Assembly (NCBI GenBank): GCA_963921825.1
Contig: OY997596.1
Location: 13,831,001-13,895,000 of the forward strand
DNA from: Erodium maritimum
Lineage: Eukaryota > Streptophyta > Magnoliopsida > Geraniales > Geraniaceae
DNA: 64,000 nt
Reading direction: 5' to 3'
Shown here: positions 52,955-64,000 of the stretch, piece after piece
How the letters are laid out: every line of letters begins with the position of its first letter
Position numbering within the stretch: position 1 is the stretch's first letter
The notes under the pieces: model-generated
What the model was told of the DNA's origin: nothing
Databases searched by the model: none
What the model saw: the letters and a program-made list of their open reading frames with translations, nothing else
Translations under genes and position numbers: made by a program

Positions 52955-54357
52955 GTCCCAATCTTCAGCAGACCAACCATATTTAGCACATATAAATCTC
53001 TTTCACAGAGACTTGGTTTCAATAGCAAATCTCCACCACCATTTTGCTAGTAGAGCTGTGTTCATAATGTATAGACCATTTTGCTACTAGATAGTGATGA
53101 TTTTATAAGAGTGATTCTTCCCCCAAAGTTGAGGGTTTTAGCTTGCCACAGATTCAGCTTCTTTTTGAACTTATTGATAATAGGAGACCAAGTCTTGTAT
53201 CTTCTTGGATTAGCTCCCAATTGAAAACCAAGATAATCCATAGGAAGACAGACCCCCTCACACCCCAAGATATCAGTGATCTCACTAATTTCAACTGTCT
53301 CAGCATTAATAAGGACCACCTTGGACTTAAGAAAATTAATCTTAAGTCCAGAAGCTAGTTGAAAGGCCATTAAGGAGGTTTTAAGATTCTGAACATGAGG
53401 TAGATTAGCTTTTAGGAAGATGAGGGTGTCATCAGCAAACTGGAGATGTGAGATGATAGGGCCACCCAAACCACAAGTGATTCCTTGCAGATTTCCAGAG
53501 ATGATGCCTTGCTCCAAAATTAAGTGAAGACCCTCAGCAGCTAAAGCAAATAATAATGGTGATAAAGAGAAACCTTGTCTCAGGCCCCTTGAGAGATTGA
53601 AATCAGTAGTAGGGGAACCATTTATCAGCACAGATACCCAAGCTTTGAAACAAGACCTCATCCAAAGTCTCCATCTAGAGCCAAACCCCATCAAAAGTAG
53701 TACTAGCTCTAAATAATCCCAGTTCAAATGGTCATATGCCTTCTCAAAATCTACTTTGAAAAATATTATCTCTTCCTTTGAAGCTTTGACAGATTGAAGG
53801 ACCTCAGTAGCAATTAAAATGCCATCAAGAATCTGTCTACCAACAATAAACCCAGTTTGAACATCACTCACCAACTGATCCATGACAGTCTTGAGCCTAG
53901 CTGCTAAAAGATTTGACAAAATTTTATAAATATCCCCCACAAGACTTATAGGTCTATAATCTTCAAAAGTAGAGGAAGAAGAGGTCTTGGGGATTAGGGT
54001 GAAGAAGGAGGAGTTAATACCTTTATCCAATTCAGCAGAAGTATAAAAATGTTTGCAGAAGGAGATAACCTCAAGTTGTAAAAAACCCCAGCATTTTTGG
54101 AAGAACTTCAAAGTATAGCCATCTGGACCAGTGGCTTTCTCCCCATTGTAAGCCAGCACAGCAGAGTGAATTTCCTCATCTGAGAAGGGCCTCTCCAGAA
54201 AATTAGCTTTGGCTGGAGAAATAGAACTGAAAGGTAATTGAGATAGGTCAACCATCATAAAAGAATTCTTCTGAAACCTTTTGGCAAAGTGATCCCTGGC
54301 AACCTCTTTTATCTGAGTAGGAGAAGTAAGTGAACTACCATCAACAAAAATCTCCAC
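52955..54357 (-). pseudogene. LINE-B ORF2 reverse transcriptase
   Basis: A clean minus frame of 431 codons to 53062. RT blocks in order: EEIHSAVLAYNGEKATGPDG, FTLIPKTSSSSTFEDYRPIS, KVDFEKAYDHLNWDYLELVL, LSRGLRQGFSLSPLLFALAA and the catalytic box LQFADDTLIFLK, then GLKINFLKSKV. FADD is the usual LINE form. At the 3' end LSSSKMVYTL jumps to NTALLAKWWWRF, so roughly 60 residues of the thumb are deleted around 53060. Otherwise catalytic residues are all present. It would copy LINE RNA onto nicked target DNA. Confidence 0.92.
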
Positions 54358-55500
54358 TATTTTCTTCCGAGCAGCTGAATAGTTTGCTATAAGATGATAA
54401 AATTTGGAGCATCTATCCCCCTCCTTGTTCCACTTTACTCTGGCCTTTTGTCTTCAAATCTTAGCTAGAGACTTCAATTTTTGTATAAACTTAGCACTGC
54501 ATAGAGCCCTCTCTTCCCTTTCAAGCTCAGTTAAGCTTCTAGAATCCAATATCCCATCAAAGTCATTGATCTGTTGCTGTAATATGGCTATGTCTGCCTC
54601 TAATACTCCAAACACTTCCATATTCCACTTTTTCAGAAAAACTTTCAGCAATTTGAGTTTTTGCCAAATAACAAAACCAGGATCCCCCACAACCTCCAAA
54701 GAAGTCCAAAAAGTCTTGACAGTTGAAAAGAATAATGGATGATCAAGCCAAGCATTGATAAATTTGAAAGGTCTTGCTCCCCAATCAATAAATGGATCAG
54801 CTAAAATCACAGGTTTATGATCTGATATAGCTCTAGGTAAAGTTGATTGAGAAATATTCTGATAATGAGAGATGACTTGAGGAGCAAGCAAAAAACTATC
54901 CAACCTTGAGGCTTTAGTAGCTGACTGAAACCAAGTATATTTCCCCCCCTCAAAGGAAGATCAACCAATGCAGCTTCCAAAAGGAACAGGTTAAAGTCTA
55001 TGATAGAAACCAAAGATTTTGAAGGAGTGGATTTCTCAGAGGGATTAAGTATGGCATTGAAGTCCCCAGCTACAATATAAAGATCACCAAAAGATAGAGC
55101 TTCCTTAGTAAGGTCCTGCCACATAGTCCTTCTCAAAGTAGTGGAGCAAGGAGCATACACATTGACAATCACCACATTAGTCTCCCAATCAAGACAATAT
55201 CCAAACCATATAATTGCATGATCCATAGGTTTAATCATCTGCATCTTGAAAACCTCAGTGTTCCAAATACAGCAAATTCCTCCAGAAGACCCTTGAGCAT
55301 TGATAACACTCAAGTCCCAGCCATTGAATAATCCAATAGCTCTTAGAAAGAAAGGTGACATTGTCTGAATTTTGGTTTCCTGCAACAATATAAAGGAGGG
55401 TTTTTGAAGCATAATGGTATCTCTCAGAACTCTCTTCTTTTGTGAAGAAGAGATTCCTCTCATATTCCAAGAGAGGAGCTTCATACAAATCAATGAGAAG
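54358..55500 (-). pseudogene. LINE-B ORF2 endonuclease and linker
   Basis: Minus frame from about 55484 (MKLLSWNMRGISSSQKKRVL) with SFILLQETKIQ, GSSGGICCIWN, VVIVNVYAPCSTTLRRTMW and LYIVAGDFNAILNPSEKSTP, all the L1 endonuclease boxes. Near 54945 a C run (plus strand TTCCCCCCCTC) carries a frameshift, after which the frame is 54903-54454 with SDHKPVILADP, WGARPFKFINAW and an alpha-helical linker. A further stop near 54454 precedes the RT. Start chosen at the MKLLSWN methionine, standard for plant ORF2. Confidence 0.9.
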
Positions 55501-55749
55501 TGAACCTTGCTTGAGATTTTATATCTTCCAAGCAAGGGGTTGATTGCTCAAGTAATTCACCATCATCTTCCTCTTCCAGAAGTTCCTCTCCAGAATCAGT
55601 TTCAAAGGTGACCTTCTGATTTATTTCTGCTTCTAGGTTCTCAAATTGATCAACAACCAGTTCATCAGCAACAAAGGCTTTCAAACCAATGGCTTTACAA
55701 TAATCCCAAGGGCTTGTGTGCTCCTCTTTACTAGTAGTAACCAACTGAG
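55490..55749 (-). pseudogene. LINE-B ORF1, last part
   Basis: The minus frame reads SPWDYCKAIGLKAFVADELV, then VDQFENLEAEINQKVTFETD and an acidic run (SGEELLEEEDDGELLEQ) to a stop at 55490. It overlaps the upstream end of the ORF2 frame. Matches the end of LINE-A ORF1. The rest of ORF1 is cut by the copia LTR at 55750; the first codons of the listed frame come from that LTR. Confidence 0.8.
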
Positions 55750-57226
55750 TGTTAGTCTTAGTGCCCATAGTTCAATCCTAAATGTCCAAATGTATATATC
55801 ATCGTTAGCAATAAAATCAAAACGGCTTTATATTACTCATGTGTTGGAGTAATATATCGATGTGTGCTCTGATCTATGCCCACCATGCGAATAGAACCAT
55901 AGATTTAAATAGATCATACTCGATGGGTCCCTAGTCAACAAAGCTTCATTAGAAACGACTAGTATGAAAGATGGCTCTTTATGGCTTACGTTCTGTTAGT
56001 CATTGGAATGGGATTCCAGAGTCTGATCATAGATATCATGTGGGACATGATATTGGACGACCCGCCCTGAATATGTGCCATAGATTAAGTCATGAACATA
56101 TTCAGTGTCGTAGCTTGTCATGTATCCTTAGACCAAGGAGTCTTTGTGATCGCTATGTAGTCAACAACTGAGTTTGACCTGAGCCTAACGTTGTCTGTAA
56201 CAGGGCTTCCATAACGGCTAGGATTGGCTTGGGGACGGGCTACATGAGTGACACGAAAGACGGCTAAGGGATTTATCCCTCATACTAAGGTATGAGAAAG
56301 ATATCGGTTCTCGGCCGCTTGATCGAGAGTGACTGAAAGAATAGCATGGCCATGCACATGATACTGGGTATCATATCTTTAGTCATCTCACATATCAAGG
56401 AACATTGATTGAGAATAATAAGGATGACGGCTCTATGCCTTATCTCAATCAGGATATCGGAGATAAAGGGATAATGACAGGGATGACGGAAAGGTTAGAA
56501 TCGACAGGGTCGATTCGTTATGCAGTGTCAGGCAATACTAAAGTCTCGTTAGTTGCCACTTAAATAGGATCAAGTAAAATGGGATTTTACGTTGATCTAT
56601 TGACATGCATAAACCTAAGGGTCACACCGGAGGATGAAACTCATTGACACATTTATGGAGAATGGCCAAAAGGGAGTTGTCTCGGGACATGACCAAAACT
56701 GGGTTTTGGGTCATATGCCCGTAAGTGAATAGGACTTTACGGATCGAGACAAGGCTTGGAGTCTTGGGATTGATCGCGTCGGATAATGTTGGACATTTCC
56801 GGTATGGAAGGTTTGGAGGCGATGAACGAATCACGGGACCTCGTTGGAAATGGCCATGGGCCATGTTCCAAGAGGCCCATGAAAGGCCCATGCAACCAAG
56901 GCCCATGGAACTAATTAATCAAGTCTTGATTAATTAGTACTAAGTAAGCAAGACAAGGATTAAGGTGTTGGTGATTCACCACCTAACCCAATCTTGTCTT
57001 GCCATACTTTGTCCTATTTACACCTTACTTGACACCATACTTGTCCCATGCCTTTAGTTGGACAAGTACGAGTTTTTATATGTTTAAGTCATCTTTTTTC
57101 AACATAACAAACACAAGACAAGAATAGGAAACACAACTTCTCTCTCCCTTCCCTTGCAATTTCGGGTTTGGCAAGCTCCCACCTCCATTTTTGTGTTCTT
57201 GAGTCCTCAAAGAGAAGAACTAATAT
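55750..57226 (+). repeat. Copia A LTR, 3' end missing
   Basis: It matches 59046-60525 of copia B nearly base for base by eye. A 66-codon frame in it (55971-56171) is also present in B (59267-59467); it is LTR sequence with no domain. Confidence 0.9.
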
Positions 57227-58092
57227 ATGCACTAATATGACTGAATCTCACACATGCACTAATATATGGTGGCTGAAAGTAGGAGAGATTTGGAAAGCAC
57301 GAAATGGACCTCAGAGTTGTGGCAACTGCTATAGGATCCATGAGTCTTGCTTTGCCAAGAGGCCTTGTCTTAGTATTGTATAATGTATATTGCATACCTA
57401 CTTTTAGTAGGAATATTATATCTGTATCCGTGTTTGACAAGGAAGGATATAATGTTAATATTGGAAATGGAGTTTTCAATTTTCTATGCAATGATATGTT
57501 TTATACCAGTACTGACATGGTTGGAGGATTGTACATATTAGATATGGGTAACAATGCCTCAAGTTCTATATATTCCGTTAATACCAAGAGGTCTAAATCC
57601 AACGATTTAAACCTAACTCTGTTATGGTACTGTCATTTGGGTCGCATAAACAAGAAGCGCCTATCAGCACTTCAGAAGTGCGGGCTTTCAGGTTCATTCG
57701 AATTCCATTCGATCGATAGGTGCAAGGTTTGTTTGATGGGCAAAATGACTAAAGTGCCCTTTATCGATCGCGATGAAAGGGCGGGTGAATTATTGGGGCT
57801 GATACACTCGAATGTGTGTAGACCAATAAGTTCACTTGCCAGGAGGGGTTTTAGCTACTTTATCACATTTACTGATGATTACAGTAAATATGGTTATGTC
57901 TATTCGTTGAGACATAAGTCTGAAGCTTTTGATAAATTCAAAGAGTTTAATACTATAGTAGAAAACCAGCTCGACAAAGGTATTAAGGCACTTCGATTGG
58001 ATCGAGGTGGAAAATACTTGACCACAGAGTTATTAGATCATCTAAAAGAGAATGGGATCCTTTTGGAATGGACTCCTCCTAGGTCACTGTAG
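57227..58092 (+). pseudogene. Copia A protease end, pre-integrase and integrase
   Basis: A 262-codon frame starting MDLRVVATAIGSMSLALPRG (protease end and spacer), CIPTFSRNIISVSVFD, then the pre-integrase zinc region LLWYCHLGRINKKRLSALQK and CKVCLMGKMTKVPF (the second histidine of HLGH is R), and the integrase core: FITFTDDYSKYGYVYSL, KALRLDRGGKYLTTELLDHL. The frame stops at 58090 (WTPPRSL) before the last glutamate block, so integrase is truncated. Copia order gag-protease-integrase-RT is confirmed by the RT that follows. Confidence 0.88.
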
Positions 58093-59045
58093 TTGAAAGG
58101 TGTAGCCAAACGGAGAAATCGGACATTGTTAGACAATGGTCTGTTCCATGATTAGTTGGATTGATCTCCCAATCTATTTTAGGGGTTTTGCTCTAGAGAC
58201 GACCGCATTCATAGTGAATCGGGCTTCGACGAATGGTGTGGAAGGGACACCATTTTAAAAATGGTATGGGATGATGCCCGCTTTGTCCTTCCTAAAGATT
58301 TGTGGTTGCGAGGCTTATGTGAAACATTTGGTTTCGACTAAGCTCGAACCAAGATCTGAGATATGCACCTTCGTGTGGTATCCCAAAGCAACAAGGGGAT
58401 ACTATTTCTACAATCCCAGTGAGAACATGGTGTTCGTCGCTTGGGGTGGGGTCTTTATGGAAAAGAAGTTTTGTTTCCAAAGACGTCATTGGGAGGACTG
58501 TGCATCTCGAAGAAATTCAGGATGGTACAGATCTGTCTAAACCAATTGACAACCCAGTAGAAAGGAGCCAGAGATTGAAGTAGAGTGAGAACCAATTCCT
58601 GTTACAATTCCGGAAGGTCCAAGGCGATTTGAAAGGGTCAATCTTCCACCTCCAAGATATGGTATCCGGAGGTGACAATGAATTCATGGTGGATCACGAT
58701 GATCCAGCCACCTTTCAAGAAGTCGTGGATGGGCCCGACTCCGAGTTATGGCTGGGAGCCATGAGGGAGGAAATGCAATCCATGTCGGACAACCGAGTCT
58801 GGGAACCGGTTGATCCCATCAATGGTGTGAGGACCATCGGATGCAAATGGATCTTCAAGGTGAAGATGGACATGGACAACAACCCTCTGACCTACAAAGC
58901 TCAACTGGTGGCGAAAGGTTATAGGCAGATCCAATGGATTGACTATGAGGAAACCTTCTCCCTAGTGGCTATGGTCAAAATCGATCCAAATTCTTCTTGA
59001 CATAACTGCGTATCATAATTACGAGATATGGCAAGTGGATGTCAA
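58093..59045 (+). pseudogene. Copia A integrase end and RT N-terminus
   Basis: 58271-58540 encodes ALSFLKICGCEAYVKHLVST and FVWYPKATRGYYFYNP, the integrase C-terminal block of copia elements (L.IWGC.AYVK...GYP..T.GYYFY). 58629-58997 encodes DPATFQEVVDGPDSELWLGA, MREEMQSMSDNRVWEPVD, GCKWIFKVKMDMDN and KAQLVAKGYRQ, the start of RVT_2 (W..AM..E..S...N.VW.LV, GCKWIFK.K, YKARLVAKG). RT ends at YEIWQVDVN, where the TG of copia B begins; the YVDD box is absent. Frame changes near 58092, 58540 and 58998. Confidence 0.87.
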
Positions 59046-60733
59046 TGTTAGTCTTAGTGCCCGTAGTTCAATCCTAAATGTCCAAATGTACATATCATCG
59101 TTAGCAATAAAATTAAAGCGGCTTTATATTACTTATGTGTTGGATTAATACATCGACGTGTGCTCTGATCTATGCCCACCATGCGAATAGAACCATAGAT
59201 CGAGATAGATCACACTCGATGGGTCCCTAGTCAACAAAGCTTCACTAGAAGCGACTAGTATGAAAGATGGCTCTTTATGGCTTACGTTCTGTTAGTCATT
59301 GGAATGAGATTCCGGAGTCTGATCATAGATATCATGTGGGACATGATATTGGACGACCCGCCCTGAATATGTGCCATAGATTAAGTCATGAACATATTCA
59401 GTGTTGTAGCTTGTCATGTATCCTTAGACCAAGGAGTCTTTGTGATCGCTATGTAGTCAACAACTGAGTTTGACCTGAGCCTAACGTTGTCCGTAACAGG
59501 GCTTCCAAAACGGCCAGGATTGACTTGGGGACGGGCTACATGAGTGACACGAAAGACGGCTAAGGGATTTATCCCTCATACTAAGGTATGGGAAAGATAT
59601 CGGTTCTCGGCCGCTTGATCGAGAGTGACTGGAAGAATAGCATGGCCATGCACATGATACTGGGTATCATATCTTCAGTCATCTCACATATCAAGGAACG
59701 GTGACTGAGAATAATAAGGATGACGGCTCTATGCCTTATCTCAATCAGGATATCGGAGATAAAAGGATAATGACAGGGACGACGGAAAGGTTAGAATCGA
59801 CAGGGTCGATTCGCTATGCAGTGTCAGGCAATACTAAAGTCTCGGTAGTTGCCACTTAAATAGGATCAAGTAAAATGGGATTTTACGTTGATCTATTGAC
59901 ATGCATAAACCTAAGGGTCACACCGAAGGATGAAACTCATTGACACATATATGGAGAATGACCAAAAGGGAGTTGTCTCGGGATATGACCAAAACTGGGT
60001 TTTGGGTCATGTGCCCGTAAGTGAATAGGACTTTACGGATCGAGACAAGGCTTGGAGTCTTGGGATTGATCGCGTCGGATAATGTTGGACATTTCCGGTA
60101 TGGAAGGCTTGGAGGCGATGAGCGAATCACGGGACCTCGTTGGAAATGGCCATGGGCCATGTTCCAAGAGGCCCATGAAAGGCCCATGCAACCAAGGCCC
60201 ATGGAACTAATTAATCAAGTCTTGATTAATTAGTACTAAGTAAGCAAGACAAGGATTAAGGTGTTGGTGATTCACCACCTAACCCAATCTTGTCTTGCCA
60301 TACTTTGTCCTATTTACACCTTACTTGACACCATACTTGTCCCATGCCTTTAGTTGGACAAATATGGGTTTTGTTATGTTTAAGTCATCTTTTTTCAACA
60401 TAACAAACACAAGACAAGAATAGGAAACACATTTTCTCTCCCTCTTCCATGGCCATTTCGGGTTTGGCTAGTTTCCACCTCCATGTTTGTGTTCTTGAGT
60501 CCTCAAAGAGAAGAACTACGTGGCTTTGATTCCCATGTGGATACGTAGGCGTCTTGGAGACTCAAGCCAATCATTCGTTAACCGGTGTTCTTGTTTTGGT
60601 AAGAACTAGTGCTGAATTTTTCTCTTGTGAATCCATTCTTTGTTAGTTGTTTCATGGTTTTAATCGTCTCTTGGTTTTCATTGATTTTCCGCTGCGAGTT
60701 GGTTCATCTCCAACCCTACCTCGAGACCTAACA
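59046..60733 (+). repeat. Copia B 5' LTR (1,688 bp)
   Basis: TGTTAGTCTTAGTGCCC to TACCTCGAGACCTAACA with short inverted ends TGTTAG/CTAACA. GTCAA (59041-59045) precedes it; the right target copy lies outside the window. This is the only full copia LTR here. Confidence 0.92.
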
Positions 60734-60734
60734 G

Positions 60735-60746
60735 TGGTATCAGAGC
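60735..60746 (+). other. Copia B primer binding site (initiator tRNA-Met)
   Basis: TGGTATCAGAGC one base after the LTR end. Confidence 0.93.
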
Positions 60747-62295
60747 CGTGCTACCTTCGGGATTCACAAGACGGTGTTCAAAGTTTCGGTTTTGCTTGAA
60801 AGTTTCGTTTTTGGCATGTTGTTTTGCTAAATTGTTTGATAACATGTTTTAAATTCTAGTTTATGGATTTAATGCATGTAAAATGAATTTTTGAAAATTA
60901 TTTCAAATCTGCAAATTTTGAAAAAAAAAAAAATTTGATTTTTCGGGTCTCGGGAGCGGGACTCTCGGGGAGCCGAAACTGGGACCGAACGGGGCTCCGT
61001 TGGACGGAGCTAGGCCAAGCATGACCATTGGATGGTTGATATGCCAAGGCTAAACCGTTTTGTTAGTTATGACGAGTTTGGAACCGTCATGACGAACTCG
61101 AAGATCAAATGTTCAAAAGTTTCATTTTTGAACGGTTTCGATAAACCGAGCATCAAAAAATTTCGAAACTTGGCTATTAATTAAAACCGGAAAATCACAT
61201 GATGTTTGATAACATGCTTGTTTGATAACACGATGTGTGATGTGATGTTGGCATGGTGTACATAATAGCCCCGAGCTCGATTTAATTATTTATCGCTTTT
61301 CACGGCCTGCGAGCCGTTAGAGTTAGCGTGTAATTATTCTTTCAAGGTGTGGTCGTCGAACCACTTGTTTGTAATATTTATTTATTCCCGACCTGCGAGT
61401 CGTGTATTAAATTGTAATATTTTACTCAACACGAAGAAAGGGCGAAAAGGTCATTTGGTGGCTTTTCGGGTGTTGGCATCGGCTTGGAGTCGGTGCAGCT
61501 CAAGAAGCTAGTGGGAGTTAGTTTAGGGGGCTATTATGTGCACATTTATCGCTTTATGCTTGGTTTAGTTTATGCATGATTAATTCTATGTGTTTTAGAA
61601 TTGCATGCTTAACTTTATTTACCGAGCATATCACCTCACATGCAAAGATAAAATTGGAATTTTAATCCTTGTGTGTGAACCCTTAGAACCGTCATTACAT
61701 TGGATGTAGTTGACGGGTTCAAAGGAAGAATTACATTGGATGTAATTTGAGGCATCATTCCATTTGGAATGTAGTTGATGTGCTCATCGCATCTAGGATG
61801 TGCCAAAGTTTTGAACACAACTGGACAAGTAAAAGCGGGTCATGTCCGATACCTCCCAATAATCAACACCTTACTACCTCCCCGTCCTATGGGTGTCGTG
61901 CGCATTAGCGGAGCATCCATGGGGAAGCGGTGTAGTAGGTTTGGACGACATATGTGGGTGTCGTGCGCATTAGCGGAGCACCTACATAGTGACGGGCCAT
62001 AGTTGAAAATTGGTGGACCCGACTACGATTCTCAGCCTGAGGTTGAGCTAGGGTAACAGATAGGGTAAGTCGTGTACATAAGTACATACCCTAGCCAAGA
62101 GTCACATTGGATGTGATTGGATGGAGTCCTACCTACATAGCTCGATTAAGTGGTGAGCATTAGTTCAGCTTAATCGAGTGAATCAAGGATCTTGGTTTCA
62201 GATTCTAAAGGTTTAGAATCGATTGTTGGTGTTTAAGCTTGATCTTCATAAAATTTATTCAGTTTACTGATTGAATTTTATCTGTTGTAGATCAA
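60747..62295 (+). other. Copia B leader, non-coding
   Basis: About 1.55 kb without a convincing frame. It has repeated ATTACATTGGATGTA motifs (61693-61775) and a direct repeat GGGTGTCGTGCGCATTAGCGG (61889 and 61957; 21 bp). The unusually long leader is shared with the broken copy at 24137-26009, so it belongs to the element. Confidence 0.75.
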
Positions 62296-62662
62296 ATGGC
62301 AAATTCAGCGAACATTAATAGTTTGTCATTAAAAACCATTCTTGACAGGGTCAAGCTAAATGGGACAAACTATTTGGACTGGTACAGAATTTTGAGGATA
62401 GTCCTCAAGTCTGAACGCAAAGAATATGTCCTTGACAAGGCTGTCTCTAAGACCATATCAGAGTTACATGAAGTGTCATTAACTGCTGAGAAGAATATCT
62501 CAGGGATCTGGGATCCAAGGATATTCTGATGGTCAACAAGGGAATTGGAAGTGGCAAGGGCTGGGCCCATGCGCAGTTGGCAGGAAAGATGAGACACCTG
62601 AGAATGTCTGCTTCTACTGCCAACAGCCTGGTCATTGGAACCGGGATTACAGGAAGTTCACG
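62296..62662 (+). pseudogene. Copia B gag, internally deleted
   Basis: ATG at 62296 opens ...KTILDRVKLNGTNYLDWYRI, LRIVLKSERKEYVLDKA, the standard start of plant copia gag (L.G.NY..W...L...L......VL). The frame breaks near 62529, and within about 70 bp the zinc knuckle CFYCQQPGHWNRDY follows (last cysteine is Y). The middle of gag, normally about 150 residues, is missing. Confidence 0.85.
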
Positions 62663-62806
62663 GCTGATCTGAAGAAGGGCAGTGGGACTGCGCCTTCATC
62701 AAATAGCCTGGATGATCTGAAGAAGGGCAGTAGGACTGCGCCTTCATCAGGAAACCTGGATGATCTAAGGAAGGGCGGTGGGACCGTGCCTTCATTCGGT
62801 ATTAAC
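62663..62806 (+). repeat. Three 48-bp repeats in copia B gag (16-residue units)
   Basis: Units start GATGATCTGAAGAAGGGCAG and encode LDDLKKGSGTAPSS-type repeats, in frame with the zinc knuckle and the protease after it. Point differences between units show they are not fresh. Confidence 0.88.
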
Positions 62807-62941
62807 TCTATAGAGCTACATCTCTCTACTTCCAAAGATTTATGGGTATTAGATACCATGACTGAATCTCACACATGCACTAATATATGGTGGCTGAAAG
62901 TAGGAGAGATTTGGAAAGCACGAAATGGACCTCAGAGTTGT
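62807..62941 (+). pseudogene. Copia B protease start
   Basis: The frame continues with STSKDLWVLDTMTESHTCTN; the DTG/DTS active site reads DTM. 62858-62941 duplicates 57235-57318 of copia A. It is cut at 62942 by a gypsy LTR; the target GTTGT at 62937-62941 fits the uninterrupted AGTTGTGGCAAC in copia A. Confidence 0.8.
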
Positions 62942-64000
62942 TGTAATAACCACTCCCGGTCAACGCCAGTCAAACCTGCGAAAAACGAGAAAATTTAAAG
63001 TTTTTGAGCAGACACAGAATTCAACCGGAATTGGACCCCGAGGATCATACCAGACTTAAGTTGACCCCGTTATCGACCAAAGTGAGTTCCGGGGGACTCA
63101 GAGCAACTTTCTGATCAATTTGGAAAATGTTGACTTTTCGTTTGAAAAGTCAACCGAGCGACGTTTTGGTCCATTCGAGGACCGTTTTGGATCCAAAAAG
63201 CTTAGCCGTCGTCGCAGCGGTCTTAGTTGAGCCGTTTCCTTGTAGCCCGTCAAGTTTCGTAATTTTTGGGAAAAAGTGCCCGTTCGGGGCCCGAAACGTC
63301 CATTTTCGCGAATCTGATTAGAAAATATCTGGGAGATATTTTCCAAAAGGTGTGGGACCCACTTTGCCACATGTCACCAATGTGGTGGTGTTAGGTAACA
63401 TTGAACAAAGCAAAAAGAAGAATGTGTGGTAGTTGTAATTAAGAGAGTTAGTTTGATTTTTTTAAAACAAAATAAAGATGAAGGTTGGAAGTGTGTTCGG
63501 CAATTGTTCAAAAAAAGGAGAAATGGAGAGAGAAAGAAGAGAGAGAAAGGGAAGGAGAGAAAAGGAAAGAGAATAGGAGATTTTGGTGATTTTCCGACGA
63601 TCCGGTCGACCGATCGACTCAACGATTGAAGATTCGTCATCCCGTCGTCATTCTCTACGGTGAGCACCTAACCGATTTTCGTTTTGGTACGTTTTAAATT
63701 TAGGGTTTAAGTTTAAACGGTTTGATTATGGTTGGGTTTTGGTTAGAGTTGGTTTAAAGATTGAATGGTTGAGGTTTGGGGTTCGTTAGGAACGTTTTGG
63801 GGCAAAAAGGGAATTTTTCCATCGTGTCTGTGTGGGGCCCACGTGCTCGGGTCACGGTTTTTCATGTTCGGGTGGTTTAGAACGTTCCCCGGATCATTTA
63901 TCCACAACCGAATCGAAATTTGGAATTAAATTGGAAAAGTTGTAATTAACGGGTTTTAGAAACTTGAAACGCAAATTAAATGACTCGGAAGTCGGAATTC
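62942..64000 (+). mobile_element. E2-type gypsy LTR, cut by window end
   Basis: TGTAATAACCACTCCCGG start; 1,059 bp are visible and align with the first third of the other E2-type LTRs. It has the U3 hairpin (AGAAAATATCTGGGAGATATTTTCC-like, near 63320-63345) and the donor-like CTCTACG|GTGAGC at 63659/63660. Whether it is a solo LTR or a full element cannot be seen. Confidence 0.9.

Larger units (their letters stand above)
51091..55749 (-). mobile_element. LINE-B: minus-strand L1-type LINE, 5' part missing
   Basis: Its 3' tail is the T run at 51091-51100 on the plus strand. In minus order from the right: the end of ORF1 (55749-55490), ORF2 endonuclease, RT, C-terminal zinc region, and about 860 bp of 3' UTR. 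It inserted into LINE-A RT. Its upstream part is cut at 55749 by a copia LTR. It is better preserved than LINE-A, with only a handful of disruptions. Confidence 0.88.
55750..59045 (+). mobile_element. Copia copy A: LTR joined to pol, gag deleted
   Basis: LTR from TGTTAGTCTTAGTGCCC at 55750 to about 57226, where it stops inside the sequence CTCAAAGAGAAGAACTA and continues directly with protease sequence (TGACTGAATCTCACACATGC). The LTR end, PBS, leader and gag are therefore deleted. Pol runs to 59045 and is cut inside RT by copia copy B. Confidence 0.85.

Noticed and set aside
55971..56171. 66-codon ORF conserved in two copia LTRs (also 59267-59467)
   Set aside because: The two LTRs are near identical overall, so conservation is not evidence of coding; no domain.

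Overview
The window is a stretch of plant nuclear DNA built almost entirely of nested transposable elements. Evidence for a plant: Ty3/gypsy chromovirus-type polyproteins, Athila-type LTRs primed by tRNA-Asp, Ty1/copia elements primed by initiator tRNA-Met, L1-type LINEs whose ORF1 carries an RRM, and MULE-type elements with 9-bp target duplications. The species cannot be named from sequence alone. I see no intact host protein gene, tRNA, rRNA or CRISPR array. The pattern is that of pericentromeric or other gene-poor heterochromatin.

Layout. 1-17695 is a minus-strand Ty3/gypsy element, E1 (left end outside the window). Its gag is split by a complete plus-strand gypsy element, E2 (2163-10979, TSD CCTGC). 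Its 5' LTR (12566-17695) carries a 235-bp MULE MITE (TSD TCAATTTAA) and a solo LTR (15513-17616, TSD GGTTG). 17696-18639 holds a decayed PIF/Harbinger transposase. 18640-23223 is an Athila-type solo LTR split by a gypsy solo LTR (20264-23151, TSD GTTAT). 23224-26265 is a broken copia element carrying a 1.1-kb fold-back MULE (24218-25318, TSD TTGTTTTAT).

26394-51090 is a plus-strand L1-type LINE (LINE-A), split at 27633-48486 by an Athila composite with three LTRs (TSD GTCGG/GTTGG). The first Athila unit has gag, a Cys-rich segment and protease but no reverse transcriptase or integrase; it is split by a gypsy LTR with a duplicated head (32488-35841, TSD TTAAC). The third Athila LTR is split by an ORF1-only LINE (41132-47635, 13-bp TSD), which is itself split by a truncated gypsy element (41567-46046). 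51091-55749 is a minus-strand LINE (LINE-B) that cuts off LINE-A. 55750-59045 and 59046-62941 are two copia copies head to tail; the second is entered at 62942 by another gypsy LTR that runs off the window.

Functionally the coding parts are decayed gag, protease, RT, RNase H and integrase. What is preserved is cis-acting: TG..CA ends, primer binding sites, polypurine tracts, conserved hairpins, a G-box, and an intron-like donor/acceptor pair inside the LTRs of several gypsy copies. Order of insertion can be read from the nesting. Percent identities and ages were not computed.
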